Positions 50,344 to 58,464 of a stretch of DNA of 64,000 nucleotides are shown piece by piece. The position numbers and the translations under genes are program-made. The stretch spans positions 248,001 to 312,000 of the forward strand of contig NZ_QHKL01000006.1 of NCBI RefSeq assembly GCF_003947415.1. Direction: 5' to 3'. Under the pieces are notes generated by a model. That model searched no databases and was not told the origin of the DNA. It worked only from the letters and a program-made list of their open reading frames with translations. The DNA comes from Amycolatopsis sp. WAC 01376. Its GTDB lineage: Bacteria; Actinomycetota; Actinomycetes; Mycobacteriales; Pseudonocardiaceae. Within the stretch, counting starts at the first letter, position 1, and the number at the start of each line of letters is the position of its first letter.

Positions 50344-51546
50344 TTACTTGCCGATTTTCTCTTCCAGCGTACGGCGTCGAGCGGTCACCTCGCCGGGGTC
50401 GTCCCCGAGGACCAGCAGTTGCAAGGTGCTTTGCCGGAGCGGACTGTCCGTGTGACCGGTGTCATGACCGGCCACGATGAGCAGGCCACCGGCGGCCAAC
50501 TCCGGGCGTATCCCGGCGAGCAGGTCGGTGAGTGGGCCGGAGACGGTCAGCTTCACGGATTCGGCGGGGAGGTCGAGCGCGTCGGGGCGGACGGACTGCA
50601 TCGCCAGCAACGGGATCGAGCCACTGGTGATCCGGAAGTTCAGGTCGAGCACGACCTGCTGGCCGTCCCGGGTTTCGGCACAGTCGAGGCTGCACAGGCC
50701 GCGGTAGCCGACATCGGCCGCGCGCTGGGTGATCGCCAGGCATTCGGCGAGCAGTTCGGCGGGAGGAGTGGTGACCGCGCCGAATCGGCCGCCGGCATAG
50801 ACCCCGATCGCGTCGACGCGTTGTTCCGTCACCGCCAGCAGGCGAGCCCGCGCGTCCGCTGCCACATAGAACTGCAGGCCCCAGTTACGCAGGATCTGCA
50901 AGTACTCCTCGACGACGAACTCGTTGAGCACGTCGGTGAACGCCGGCAGCGTGATCTGCTCGTGGGCCTGGTGCAGATAGACATCAAGGCTGCCGCCGTG
51001 CGCGTCGTTGGTCGCGGCCTTGAGCACCCACGACTTCTCCGCCGGTGCCGCCTCCGCGAGTTGCCCGCGGGTCACGACGCTGCGGTGCGCTTGGAAACGT
51101 GGATCGACCAAGGTGGTGATGCTGGCTTTGTTGTTCAAATAGCCGACGAGCTGCGCGCTCTTGAGCGCGCGTTCGTCCGGGCACAGCGTGGTCGGCTGCG
51201 GGTACTCCATCGACATCAGCAGGCCGTCGGATATCGCTTCGGTGACGCGGTCGGCGAATTCCCTTTCGGTTCGGAACTCGCGCAAATCCGTGCCGACAGG
51301 CAGGCCGCTGTCACGCAGGTGTGCCAGCAAATCCGGGTCAGTCCCACCGGCGCTGCAGATCACCGGCATGTCGGCCGCGACGGCGATCGGCCGCGCGGAG
51401 ACCACGTCGCGGGTGTGGCGGTGCCTGTTCACGGGTTCGGCCGCGGCCAGTTCGGGCCGCGCGCAGACGGCGATGCCGGGGCCATATACATCGGTGAGAG
51501 AACGAGGAGCGCTGACTGCATGCGGCAGGACGACTGGAACGCTGAT
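50344..51546 (-). CDS. ATP-grasp superfamily protein
   Basis: A protein of about 400 residues with an ATP-grasp pattern: YLNNKASITTLVDP, ATP-lysine strand WVLKAATNDAHGGSLDVYLH, FVVEEYLQILRNWGLQFYVAADARARLLAVTEQRVD, and the metal-binding end DLNFRITSGSIPLLAM. The acyl-phosphate-forming ligase fold is probable; PGM1-like peptide ligases are possible relatives. The start is unclear: AGGAG lies seven bases before ATC at 51546, with no ATG/GTG/TTG nearby; the frame stays open upstream, with ATG 51711 (preceded by AGGAC) as the first alternative, but that extension looks non-protein. Confidence 0.65.
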   Translation of the reverse strand: MSVPVVLPHAVSAPRSLTDVYGPGIAVCARPELAAAEPVNRHRHTRDVVSARPIAVAADMPVICSAGGTDPDLLAHLRDSGLPVGTDLREFRTEREFADRVTEAISDGLLMSMEYPQPTTLCPDERALKSAQLVGYLNNKASITTLVDPRFQAHRSVVTRGQLAEAAPAEKSWVLKAATNDAHGGSLDVYLHQAHEQITLPAFTDVLNEFVVEEYLQILRNWGLQFYVAADARARLLAVTEQRVDAIGVYAGGRFGAVTTPPAELLAECLAITQRAADVGYRGLCSLDCAETRDGQQVVLDLNFRITSGSIPLLAMQSVRPDALDLPAESVKLTVSGPLTDLLAGIRPELAAGGLLIVAGHDTGHTDSPLRQSTLQLLVLGDDPGEVTARRRTLEEKIGK

Positions 51547-52167
51547 GGAGGATCTCCTGTGAAGTGAGTCGGACCGGTCAGAACCGGCTGTGAAATGCGA
51601 GGAGAGCCGAGAAGGGAAGGCAGCGTTGATCACTCGACTGCCGCGAGCAGCGGCAGGGAGCTTGCCAGGACCGGCGCCGTGGACAGTGTCACGCCTGCCG
51701 CCTGCCTCCATGGTACGTCCTGACCTGGTGTATTGGCAGTGCGGTTGGCGAAAAGCGGCCTTGATTCGGCTCACCTCGTTCAGCGCGGTCACGCCGGCGG
51801 CCGCCTGGAGGCGGATCTTCAGCGGAGCGTGACGGAAGTTTCGTCTTCCGGCTCGTGCCCACCGGCGGGCACCGGGCGTGAGGCACCGGTCGCGCATCGA
51901 TGGTCGTAGCGCCTGGTTCAGGGGCTACGCTGACGATATCGGCCGTCCGGAACCGGCGGAACGATCATTGTCCTCAATGGACGAAATCTTGTTCATATGC
52001 CGATTTCCGTGCTGGAATCCGGAACAGATGAATTATCGCCGGTTCGCGACGCGGTTTCCTCTGTACAATAAAAGTACCGAGAGTATCTCGCGCGTCGGAG
52101 AACGACCGATGTCACCTTCGGTTCTTCATCTGATACCGGTCTTCGTGGCCGGAGACCGGAGCCGAAT
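51547..52167. other. Intergenic region, divergent promoters
   Basis: The gap between the ATP-grasp gene and the DUF5994 gene. A small stem CTGCCGC-GAGCA-GCGGCAG lies near 51641. Bases about 51960-52110 are AT-richer (TGTACAATAAAAGTACC near 52061), the likely promoter zone of the DUF5994/Usp unit. Part of the left half may be coding if the ATP-grasp gene starts at 51711. Nothing else is recognised. Confidence 0.55.
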
Positions 52168-52686
52168 ATGCGTGCCGACCCTCTCGTCCTGGACACGGCC
52201 GAACGGGTGAGGATCAAGCCTCGTAACTCGGAAAGCGGTCGCGTCGACGGCGCTTGGTGGCCGCGGTCGCGTGACTTGACGGTCGAAGTGCCGGAGCTCG
52301 CCGCGTCGCTCGACGGCCGGATCGGCCCGGTGTGGCGGGTGGCGTTCCCGCCGTCGGCCTGGGCGGTCACGGTCCGTGAGCTGATCTGGCACGGGCGGCT
52401 GGTCAAGCTGGAGGGAATCGGCTCGCAGAACGTTCATATCGTGCACGTGACCGGCGGGAACATGCAGCGGCTCACGTTGCTGGTCATCCCGCCGGAGGCG
52501 GACCCGGCCGCTGCCGAGGGAGTGCTGGTGGCGGCCTCCGGGCAGAACAACGTAGCCGGCCCGGAGGCGCTCCTTGACGAGTTCGGCGCGCGGCCCGTCC
52601 CGGAGAACGCCCTCGCCCGTTGGGAATCCGAAGGTGGTCGCGGCGAGCTGAAGCAAGAATTCGGTCAGACAAAGCTTGAGGAGTGA
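52168..52686 (+). CDS. DUF5994 family protein
   Basis: A 172-residue soluble protein matching DUF5994 (DGAWWPRSRDLTVEVPELAASLDGRIGPVWRVAFPPSAW), a family frequent in actinomycetes, with no known activity. ATG 52168 has GGAG eight bases upstream. It ends two bases before the ATG of a universal stress protein (the stop TGA lies inside the spacer), so the two are translated together and probably belong to the same stress response. Confidence 0.8.
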   Translation: MRADPLVLDTAERVRIKPRNSESGRVDGAWWPRSRDLTVEVPELAASLDGRIGPVWRVAFPPSAWAVTVRELIWHGRLVKLEGIGSQNVHIVHVTGGNMQRLTLLVIPPEADPAAAEGVLVAASGQNNVAGPEALLDEFGARPVPENALARWESEGGRGELKQEFGQTKLEE

Positions 52687-52688
52687 AA

Positions 52689-53600
52689 ATGCCGGTCGGC
52701 ACGGAGAAGTCCATCGTCGCTGGGATCGACGGGTCACGGTCCGCGAGGACCGCCGCGCTCTGGGCGGCGGACGAGGCCGCGAAACGTGGGCTGCCCTTGC
52801 GGCTCGTCCACGTGTTCACGATCCCGGTCGTGAAGATGCCGGGGGTGGTCCCCTCGTTCGACGGGGTCGGTGAGGGTTTCGAGAGCCGCGGTCGAGCATG
52901 GATCCTCGAGGCGAAGGAAGCGGTGTTCGCCAGGCATGCGGATCTCGTCGTCGAGACCGCGGTCCGCGAGTGGCACCCGGCGGCCGCCCTGATCCAGGAG
53001 TCGGCGAGGGCGGCGGCGGTCGTGCTCGGGTCACGGGGACTCGGCGGTTTCACCGGGATGCTGGTGGGCTCCACCGCGGTCGCGCTCGCGCATCACGGCC
53101 ATTGCCCGATCGTCGTGGCCCGAGGCCGGCGACCGGACGATGCCGCACCGGAAGCGGGACCGGTCGTCGTGGGCACGGACGGTTCGCCGATCAGCGAGGC
53201 GGCCCTCGGGTTCGCGTTCGACGAAGCGAAGCTGTGGAACGCTCGCCTGACGGTCGTCCGGACCTGGTCGGAACTGGTCGACCACGGCGCGATCCGGCCT
53301 CAGTTCCTCGCCGTCGATCCGGCCGAGATCGAGGCCGCAGACCGGAAATCGACCGAGGAACAGGTGGCTCCCTGGCGGGAGAAGTGTCCGGACGTTCCGG
53401 TCGAGATCGTCGTCCGCAAGGGAAGGCCGGTCCGCGCGTTGCTCGAAATCGGTGCGGGCGCACGGCTTCTCGTCGTCGGCAGCCGGGGCCGCGGCGGATT
53501 CGAGGGCATGCTCCTCGGGTCGACCAGCCAGGCGCTGATCGCCCACGCCGAGTGTCCCGTCGCCGTCATCCGGGGAGATCACCTCGACGCGGAACTGTGA
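52689..53600 (+). CDS. Universal stress protein, tandem Usp domains
   Basis: A 303-residue protein with two Usp domains. Each carries the ATP-binding G-2X-G-9X-G(S/T) signature: GSRGLGGFTGMLVGST in the first and GSRGRGGFEGMLLGST in the second, plus start strands IVAGIDGS and VVVGTDGS. Tandem Usps of this type in mycobacteria and relatives belong to dormancy/hypoxia regulons and bind ATP. ATG 52689 has GAGGAG five bases upstream, inside the end of the DUF5994 gene. Confidence 0.92.
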   Translation: MPVGTEKSIVAGIDGSRSARTAALWAADEAAKRGLPLRLVHVFTIPVVKMPGVVPSFDGVGEGFESRGRAWILEAKEAVFARHADLVVETAVREWHPAAALIQESARAAAVVLGSRGLGGFTGMLVGSTAVALAHHGHCPIVVARGRRPDDAAPEAGPVVVGTDGSPISEAALGFAFDEAKLWNARLTVVRTWSELVDHGAIRPQFLAVDPAEIEAADRKSTEEQVAPWREKCPDVPVEIVVRKGRPVRALLEIGAGARLLVVGSRGRGGFEGMLLGSTSQALIAHAECPVAVIRGDHLDAEL

Positions 53601-53702
53601 AGCCGGTGGGAGACCTGTCCACGTACGGGTGACCGGCAACCGTTTGCCTTGCCAGGCCCGGTGAAAGAGCGAAGGGTCGGTCACGTCGAGGGTGTTGGTT
53701 AT

Positions 53703-53729
53703 CCGGTGCCCTCAGATATGCGGCACCGG
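53703..53729. repeat. Inverted repeat in Usp/Gly-rich gap
   Basis: CCGGTGCC (53703-53710) and GGCACCGG (53722-53729) are perfect arms with an 11-base loop. It may terminate the stress operon or serve as an operator for the following secreted protein gene. Confidence 0.4.
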
Positions 53730-53816
53730 GCAGTGACCCCAGACCCCCGGTCATCACACCACCTCGCAGGTCCGTGGCAGCAGTCCCGGATCCCTTTCAC
53801 AGGTGGAAGGTTGATC

Positions 53817-55142
53817 ATGAGATCGACAGCACGTATCAGCACGGCAGGCCGGGCCGGCCGGGCATTGATCGGTGTGGGCACCGCGGCAGGTTTCGCTCTT
53901 CTGGTGCCCTCGCAGGCGTGGGCTCTCCCTCCGGGGTGCACCCAAAGCGGCGCCAACTTCACCTGCACCGCAGGGATCCCCGCCGGTCAAGTGCTGGACG
54001 GCACCGCGGGGAACAACATCATCACCGTCACCGGCGGTGCCGTGAACGGCACCGTGAACGGTCTTGCCGGTAACGACACGATCAGGGTCACCGGCGTGGC
54101 CGGTGCCGCGGGCACCAACGGCCCTCCGGGAGCCGACGGCAACGCGGGTACTCCCGCGGGTGACGCGGGTGGCAACGGCGGCGCGGGCAACGTCGGCGGT
54201 GCCGGTGTGGGGAGCACCGGTGTCGTCGACGGCGGCGCCGGTACCGACAGCATCACCGTCACCGGTGGTGCCGGAGGTGCCGGAGGAAACGGCGGCCAGG
54301 GCGGGACGGGATTCGCCAGCGGTGCGGGCGGCGCCGGTGGCAACGGTGGCGTCGGCGGGATCGGTGGTGCAGGCAACGCCGGGAACGTCACCGGTGGCGC
54401 GGGCAGCGACACCGCGACCTTCACCGCGGGCAGGGGTGGCAACGGCGGTCTCGGCGGTCGGGGTGGCAACAGCGGCCTCGTGGCCGGCGGCGCGGGCGCC
54501 GGGGGCATCGGCGGCGCGGGCGCGGCCGGTGGCGTCGGGAACTCCGGAACCTTCACCGGCGATCTCGGCGATCCCGGTCTCGACAGCGTCACCGCCAACG
54601 GTGGTGCCGGTGGTACTGGCGCGGCCGGTGGCGTCGCAGGCTGCGGTCACGGCGGCGGCGCCGGTGGCGTCGGCGGTGCCGGAGGAGCCGGTGGCGTCGG
54701 GAATTCCGGGACCGTCACCGGTGGTGCCGGTATCGATACGTTGAAGTCCAATGGCGGGCTCGGCGGTAACGGTGGCGTCGGTGGCAAGGGCGGCAACGGC
54801 TCCGCCGCCGTCCAGCCCGGTGGCGCCGGTGGTGTCGGTGGCGCGGGCGGTGCCGGTGGGATCGGGAACTCCGGCACTCTCACGGGCGGAACCGGTGTCG
54901 ACCTCATCACCGCGACCGGTGGCAAGGGTGGTAACGGTGCCGGCGGCGGTGACGGTGGAACCGGTTGCAGTGGTCCTGGTGGTCCTGGTGGCATCGGCGG
55001 TGCCGCGGGTGCCGGCGGTCTCGGGAACTCCGGAACCATCAACGACGGGGCGGACACCATCGCCACCCCGGCCGGTACCAGCGGGCTCGCGGGCGGTAAC
55101 GGCGTCGCCGGAATCAACAACGGCGGCATCTGCACCTGCTGA
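53817..55142 (+). CDS. Secreted glycine-rich repeat protein (RTX/PGRS-like)
   Basis: A 441-residue exported protein. A Sec signal with a long basic N-region ends near AWA-LPPG (about residue 36); a Cys pair (41, 50) opens the mature chain. From residue 60 two repeat types alternate: RTX-like turns (NGLAGNDTIRVTG, GGAGTDSITVTGG, GGAGIDTLKSNGG, GGTGVDLITATGG) and long GGxGGxGG runs like mycobacterial PE_PGRS domains, with one collagen-like NGPPGADGNAG. It ends GGICTC. The DNA is itself repetitive. It is probably a calcium- or polyglycine-structured surface protein; no catalytic domain is seen. Confidence 0.75.
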   Translation: MRSTARISTAGRAGRALIGVGTAAGFALLVPSQAWALPPGCTQSGANFTCTAGIPAGQVLDGTAGNNIITVTGGAVNGTVNGLAGNDTIRVTGVAGAAGTNGPPGADGNAGTPAGDAGGNGGAGNVGGAGVGSTGVVDGGAGTDSITVTGGAGGAGGNGGQGGTGFASGAGGAGGNGGVGGIGGAGNAGNVTGGAGSDTATFTAGRGGNGGLGGRGGNSGLVAGGAGAGGIGGAGAAGGVGNSGTFTGDLGDPGLDSVTANGGAGGTGAAGGVAGCGHGGGAGGVGGAGGAGGVGNSGTVTGGAGIDTLKSNGGLGGNGGVGGKGGNGSAAVQPGGAGGVGGAGGAGGIGNSGTLTGGTGVDLITATGGKGGNGAGGGDGGTGCSGPGGPGGIGGAAGAGGLGNSGTINDGADTIATPAGTSGLAGGNGVAGINNGGICTC

Positions 55143-55293
55143 CCATCAGGCGGCGGTATCGACGTGCGGCGGCACGATTTCCGGTAGCAGCAGGAGATCT
55201 GCCGCCTCACATGCCGTCTCCATCAGTCAAGCGGGGGAGCCGTACAAGGGCACGTCGTTGAACACGTTGGCGCCGAAGGCTTTCACGCGACAG

Positions 55294-55324
55294 AGCCCCA
55301 GCGGGGAGTCCGCTGGGGCTTTGT
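55294..55324. terminator. Intrinsic terminator
   Basis: AGCCCCAGCGG (55294-55304) and CCGCTGGGGCT (55310-55320) form a perfect 11-bp stem with a 5-base loop followed by TTT. It separates the glycine-rich gene from the convergent beta-helix-like genes. Confidence 0.88.
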
Positions 55325-55344
55325 CGTGCGACGGCGGGGTTCGG

Positions 55345-56193
55345 TCAGCCGGTGCAGTTGGGCACGGCAGGGGTGCTTCCGACGCAATTGTTGGGGGTGT
55401 TGGCGGTGATGGGCGCGTTGTTGGTGGTCATGGTGCCGTTGGCCCGGTAGACGCCGCCCGCAGTCAGCAGCGCGTGGTTCACGGTCACGGCGGTCTGGGT
55501 GATGGTCGTCGCGGTCGAGTCGACCGCGGCGATACCGCCTCCTTGGGCGCCGCTGTTGCCGCTGATGAGCATCGGAGTTCCGGAGACGCCGGTGGTGGTC
55601 AGCGTGCCGCGGAGACCGTTGTAGATGCCGCCTCCCTGAAGGAGCGCGGTGTTCCCGAGAACGTTGCTTCTGGTGAACGACGCGGCGGGTGCCGTGCCGG
55701 ACGGGGTGTCGGCGTTGGCGAGGCCGCCGCCGGCGAGGGTGGCGTAGTTGCCGCTCAGGCTGCTGGTGGTGAGCGTCACGGCGCCGCGGTTGAGGATGCC
55801 GCCTCCGTTGCCGGCCACGCTGCCGTTGGTGAAGGCGACCGAGGTGGTCAGGGTGAGGTTGCCGGTCGGGCCGACTTCGGCGATCCGGAAGGGGAGCAGC
55901 GCGGTGCGCGTGATGGTCGCCGGGCCGAGCAGTTCGATCGGTGTGGTGATGACCGGCAGCCCGTTGGCGAGGCCGCCGTGCGGCGCGGTCAGCGTGTAGG
56001 TGCAGCCGCCTGCCAGCGTCAGGGTGTCGCTGTCGACCGTTGAGTTGGCGAGGTTGATGGCGTCGACGAGGGCGTTTTCGCCGCACGCCACGGGAATGGT
56101 GGTCGCCTGCGCGAGGGGAGCCAGCGCGATCATGCTCCCGCTCAGGATGGTCGCGCCGACGACGGCCCGCAGAACACCGCGGTTTCTTCGCAT
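55345..56193 (-). CDS. Secreted Pmp/beta-helix-like repeat protein
   Basis: A 282-residue exported protein: signal peptide to about residue 32 (ALAPLAQATT), then VACGENALVDAINLANS, GGCTYTLTAPHGG and a ladder of short strands ending in polymorphic-membrane-protein-like turns (GNGGGILNRGAVTLTTSSLSGN, GGGIYNGLRGTLTTTG, GGGIAAVDSTATTI). The C-terminus NNCVGSTPAVPNCTG is shared with the next gene. A right-handed beta helix is likely. ATG 56193 has AGGAAAGAAG upstream. Function is unknown; perhaps adhesive. Confidence 0.75.
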   Translation of the reverse strand: MRRNRGVLRAVVGATILSGSMIALAPLAQATTIPVACGENALVDAINLANSTVDSDTLTLAGGCTYTLTAPHGGLANGLPVITTPIELLGPATITRTALLPFRIAEVGPTGNLTLTTSVAFTNGSVAGNGGGILNRGAVTLTTSSLSGNYATLAGGGLANADTPSGTAPAASFTRSNVLGNTALLQGGGIYNGLRGTLTTTGVSGTPMLISGNSGAQGGGIAAVDSTATTITQTAVTVNHALLTAGGVYRANGTMTTNNAPITANTPNNCVGSTPAVPNCTG

Positions 56194-56246
56194 CACATCT
56201 TCTTTCCTGGAGACGATTTCGCTGGGACTCAAGAAGGACACGGCGG

Positions 56247-57008
56247 TCATCCGACGCATCCGGGAACGGGAGAGGGACTGCCGGTGCAGTTGGTCGCGGT
56301 GTTGGCGGTCACCGTGGAGGTGTTCAGCGTCGCCGACCCTGCCACGTAATAGATCCCGCCGGGATTCACCGTCGCGGCGTTGGTGCCGACCACACTGCTG
56401 GTGAGCGTGAGCGTCCCGTTCACACTGGCGATTCCGCCGCCCTGGCCCGCGGTGTTGCCGTTGACCGTGCTGCTGGTGAACGTCGCCGCCGACGGGGTCC
56501 CGGTGCTGTACAAGGCGCCACCTCGGCCGTTGGCGGTGTTGCCGGACAACGCGCCGCCGGTGAGGGTCACCGCGCCGAAACTGAGGATGCCGCCGCCGTC
56601 GTCAGTGCCCGCGGCGGCCGCATGGCCATTGCTGATGGTGACCGCTTTGAGCGTGATGCCGCCGGTGGATGTCACCTGGCCGATGCGGAAAGCGGCCGCC
56701 GCCGTCGCACGGGTGATGGTGTTGGCATTGCCTTCGAAGGTGATGGGCGTGGTGATGAGCGGCAGGCCCGCCGGACCGTGGACGCCGTCGTCACCATGGG
56801 CGGAGGTGAGGGTGTAAGTGCACCCGGGGGTCAAGGTCACGGTGCCGCCACCGGCCGCGTTGGCCGCGTCGACCGCGGAGACCAGCGCCGCCTCGTCGCA
56901 GGGAACGGATTCCGCGCGGGCCTGAGCCGAGGCAGGGAGGAGAACAACCGATCCGGCAACCAGAACCAAAGCGCCGGCAAGCGTGGAAATCGTGCGATTG
57001 TGTCGCAT
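56247..57008 (-). CDS. Secreted Pmp/beta-helix-like repeat protein, paralogue
   Basis: A 253-residue exported protein with a signal ending near ASAQARA. It shares with the neighbouring gene VPCDEAALVSAVDAAN, GCTYTLTSAHG, the GGGI repeats (DDGGGILSFGAVTLTGGALSGN, GQGGGIASVNGTLTLTSS) and the end TNCTGSPSPVPGCVG. The pair is a tandem duplication separated by 53 bases and probably co-transcribed. Four conserved Cys suggest two disulphides that cap the helix. Confidence 0.75.
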   Translation of the reverse strand: MRHNRTISTLAGALVLVAGSVVLLPASAQARAESVPCDEAALVSAVDAANAAGGGTVTLTPGCTYTLTSAHGDDGVHGPAGLPLITTPITFEGNANTITRATAAAAFRIGQVTSTGGITLKAVTISNGHAAAAGTDDGGGILSFGAVTLTGGALSGNTANGRGGALYSTGTPSAATFTSSTVNGNTAGQGGGIASVNGTLTLTSSVVGTNAATVNPGGIYYVAGSATLNTSTVTANTATNCTGSPSPVPGCVG

Positions 57009-57366
57009 TTTGACTTTCCTGGATCCGAGACCGATGGTGGAGGAGCAAGAAGCTCAAACGTCCCGCTGAAAGCGGTCACCGGCGGTCGATGAACAACCAC
57101 CCCGGACCCTACACCGAACGGTCTTGAATAGACAGGCGGCATTATCGCGGACGGTTCATTGGAACTCAGTCTTGAAAAAGGTTTGGGAGCGAGCATGGTG
57201 GGTATGCCGGGTGTGTCGTGACGCGGAAACCGTGCGATTTCATGTCGAATTCTTCGAAACAGTGCGATGTGGCGAATAATCTGGTTCTCGCGTTTACCTG
57301 GCGGCGGGCGAATTCTCGGAAACCGAATGATCGAAGATTTCAGGGCTGCCTGGTCGCCGAAATTCG
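57009..57366. other. Intergenic region, likely promoter for secreted pair
   Basis: A 358-base gap, more AT-rich than the genes around it, especially 57120-57340 (for example GAATAATCTGG). It presumably carries the promoter of the two beta-helix-like genes and the end of the PH-domain gene. No RNA gene, repeat or reading frame is supported. Confidence 0.5.
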
Positions 57367-57945
57367 CTAGTGCTCCCGGCGTGACCGGTCTTGTGCGTCG
57401 GCGATGAGGTCGCGGATCCGGCTCGCGTGGTCGAGGCCGTTGAGTTCAGGTGAAGGTGGCGGTTCCGGGGTTCCGGCCGGTAGGTCGTCGTCGACGGAGA
57501 AGAGTGGTTTGCCCGGCCCGCCGAAGGTGATGGTTCCTGTGCCGTTCTTGTGCTCCACCAGGTGAGGTGGTCCCAGTTCGCCCAGGAATCGTGAGATCGT
57601 GGGTTGCCCGCGGGTCCAGGCGACCACGCGCCTGTCGGTCACCATGTAGGCGCTCGCACGCATGGCGAGGTAGCGGTGAACTCCCTTGGCCACGGAGAGC
57701 AGAACGAGCAGGCCGAGAAGGAACCAGCCACCTGGTTTATCGAAGGTGGGGTACATGGCGTAGCACGGCACCAACAGAAAGGGGACGATGACGAGGTCCT
57801 GCTTTCTGGCGAACCGGACGTGTTTCGGTGAGCCTTCCCAGAGCAGGCGTTCGCCGGGGGCGAGGGCGAAGTCGTTGTCGGCAGGGCGCGCGGATTCGTC
57901 GTCCGGCGGGATGTGGTCGTAAACGCGAGTGCTCCGTTCTGACAA
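57367..57945 (-). CDS. PH-domain-like membrane protein
   Basis: A 192-residue protein: an N-terminal LAPGERLLWEGSPKHVRFARKQD, two membrane helices (about 50-66 and 74-88), then the bacterial PH-like strand YMVTDRRVVAWTRGQPTISRFLGELGPP. This layout is common in actinobacteria; ligands are unknown. It is downstream of, and probably separate from, the MerR gene on the same strand (44-base gap). Confidence 0.72.
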   Translation of the reverse strand: MSERSTRVYDHIPPDDESARPADNDFALAPGERLLWEGSPKHVRFARKQDLVIVPFLLVPCYAMYPTFDKPGGWFLLGLLVLLSVAKGVHRYLAMRASAYMVTDRRVVAWTRGQPTISRFLGELGPPHLVEHKNGTGTITFGGPGKPLFSVDDDLPAGTPEPPPSPELNGLDHASRIRDLIADAQDRSRREH

Positions 57946-57989
57946 CTGCGAGAGCTGAGTTCGGCCGCTACCCGCGGCTCACATGTCCG

Positions 57990-58442
57990 TCACGATGGCG
58001 TGGCACTGATCGTCATCGCAAGGCAGGCATCCGGTTCAACGCTGTCGTGCGGCGGCGTGGCCGCGATGATGGTGTCCAGCACGGCGCGCGCGGCCGCGAG
58101 ATCGGCTACGGCGCTGTCGATCCGTTCACGTTCGCGGTACAGGTCGGGAAGCATGTCGGGGCAAGCCGGCGCCAATCCCTGGCCTTCGTCGACCATGCAG
58201 GGCAACAGATCGGCGATCGTGTGGGTAGTGAGGCCCGCGGCAAGCAGCGTGCGGATGTGCTGAACGGTGCGCACGTCCTCGTCCTGGTACTCGCGATATC
58301 CGCTGGGGCGACGGTGTGGCGTCAACAGGCCCTGCTCCTCGTAGTAGCGCAACAGCCGGACGCTGACCCCGGTCCGCTGGGACAAAGCTCCGATACGCAC
58401 GTGCCGATCACCACACATCTCCGAGTTGACTCTCACATCCAT
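57990..58442 (-). CDS. MerR family transcriptional regulator
   Basis: A 150-residue MerR protein: RIGALSQRTGVSVRLLRYYEEQGLLTPHRRPSGYREYQDEDV is the winged helix, followed by the long dimer helix and a short effector part with three Cys (PCMVDEGQGLAPAC, DAC). ATG 58442 lies within the palindrome between divergent promoters; internal starts (ATG or GTG about 9-15 codons later) would give a more usual N-terminus. It likely activates the divergent imine-reductase-like gene by MerR-type promoter twisting. Confidence 0.86.
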   Translation of the reverse strand: MDVRVNSEMCGDRHVRIGALSQRTGVSVRLLRYYEEQGLLTPHRRPSGYREYQDEDVRTVQHIRTLLAAGLTTHTIADLLPCMVDEGQGLAPACPDMLPDLYRERERIDSAVADLAAARAVLDTIIAATPPHDSVEPDACLAMTISATPS

Positions 58443-58455
58443 GTGAGACTCTAAC
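58426..58455 (+). promoter_or_regulatory. MerR-type promoter with long spacer
   Basis: TTGACT (58426-58431) and TCTAAC (58450-58455) are 18 bases apart, and the spacer holds the inverted repeat TCTCACAT-CC-ATGTGAGA (58431-58448). This is the classical arrangement for MerR activators. The start point falls a few bases before the ATG at 58465, so the transcript has almost no leader. Confidence 0.7.
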
Positions 58456-58464
58456 GTCTCGCTC

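Noticed and set aside
53754..54650. A minus-strand frame rich in Thr/Ala/Asp opposite the glycine-rich gene
   Set aside because: Repetitive GGC/GCC DNA opens all frames; only the plus frame has a signal peptide, ribosome site and meaningful repeats.
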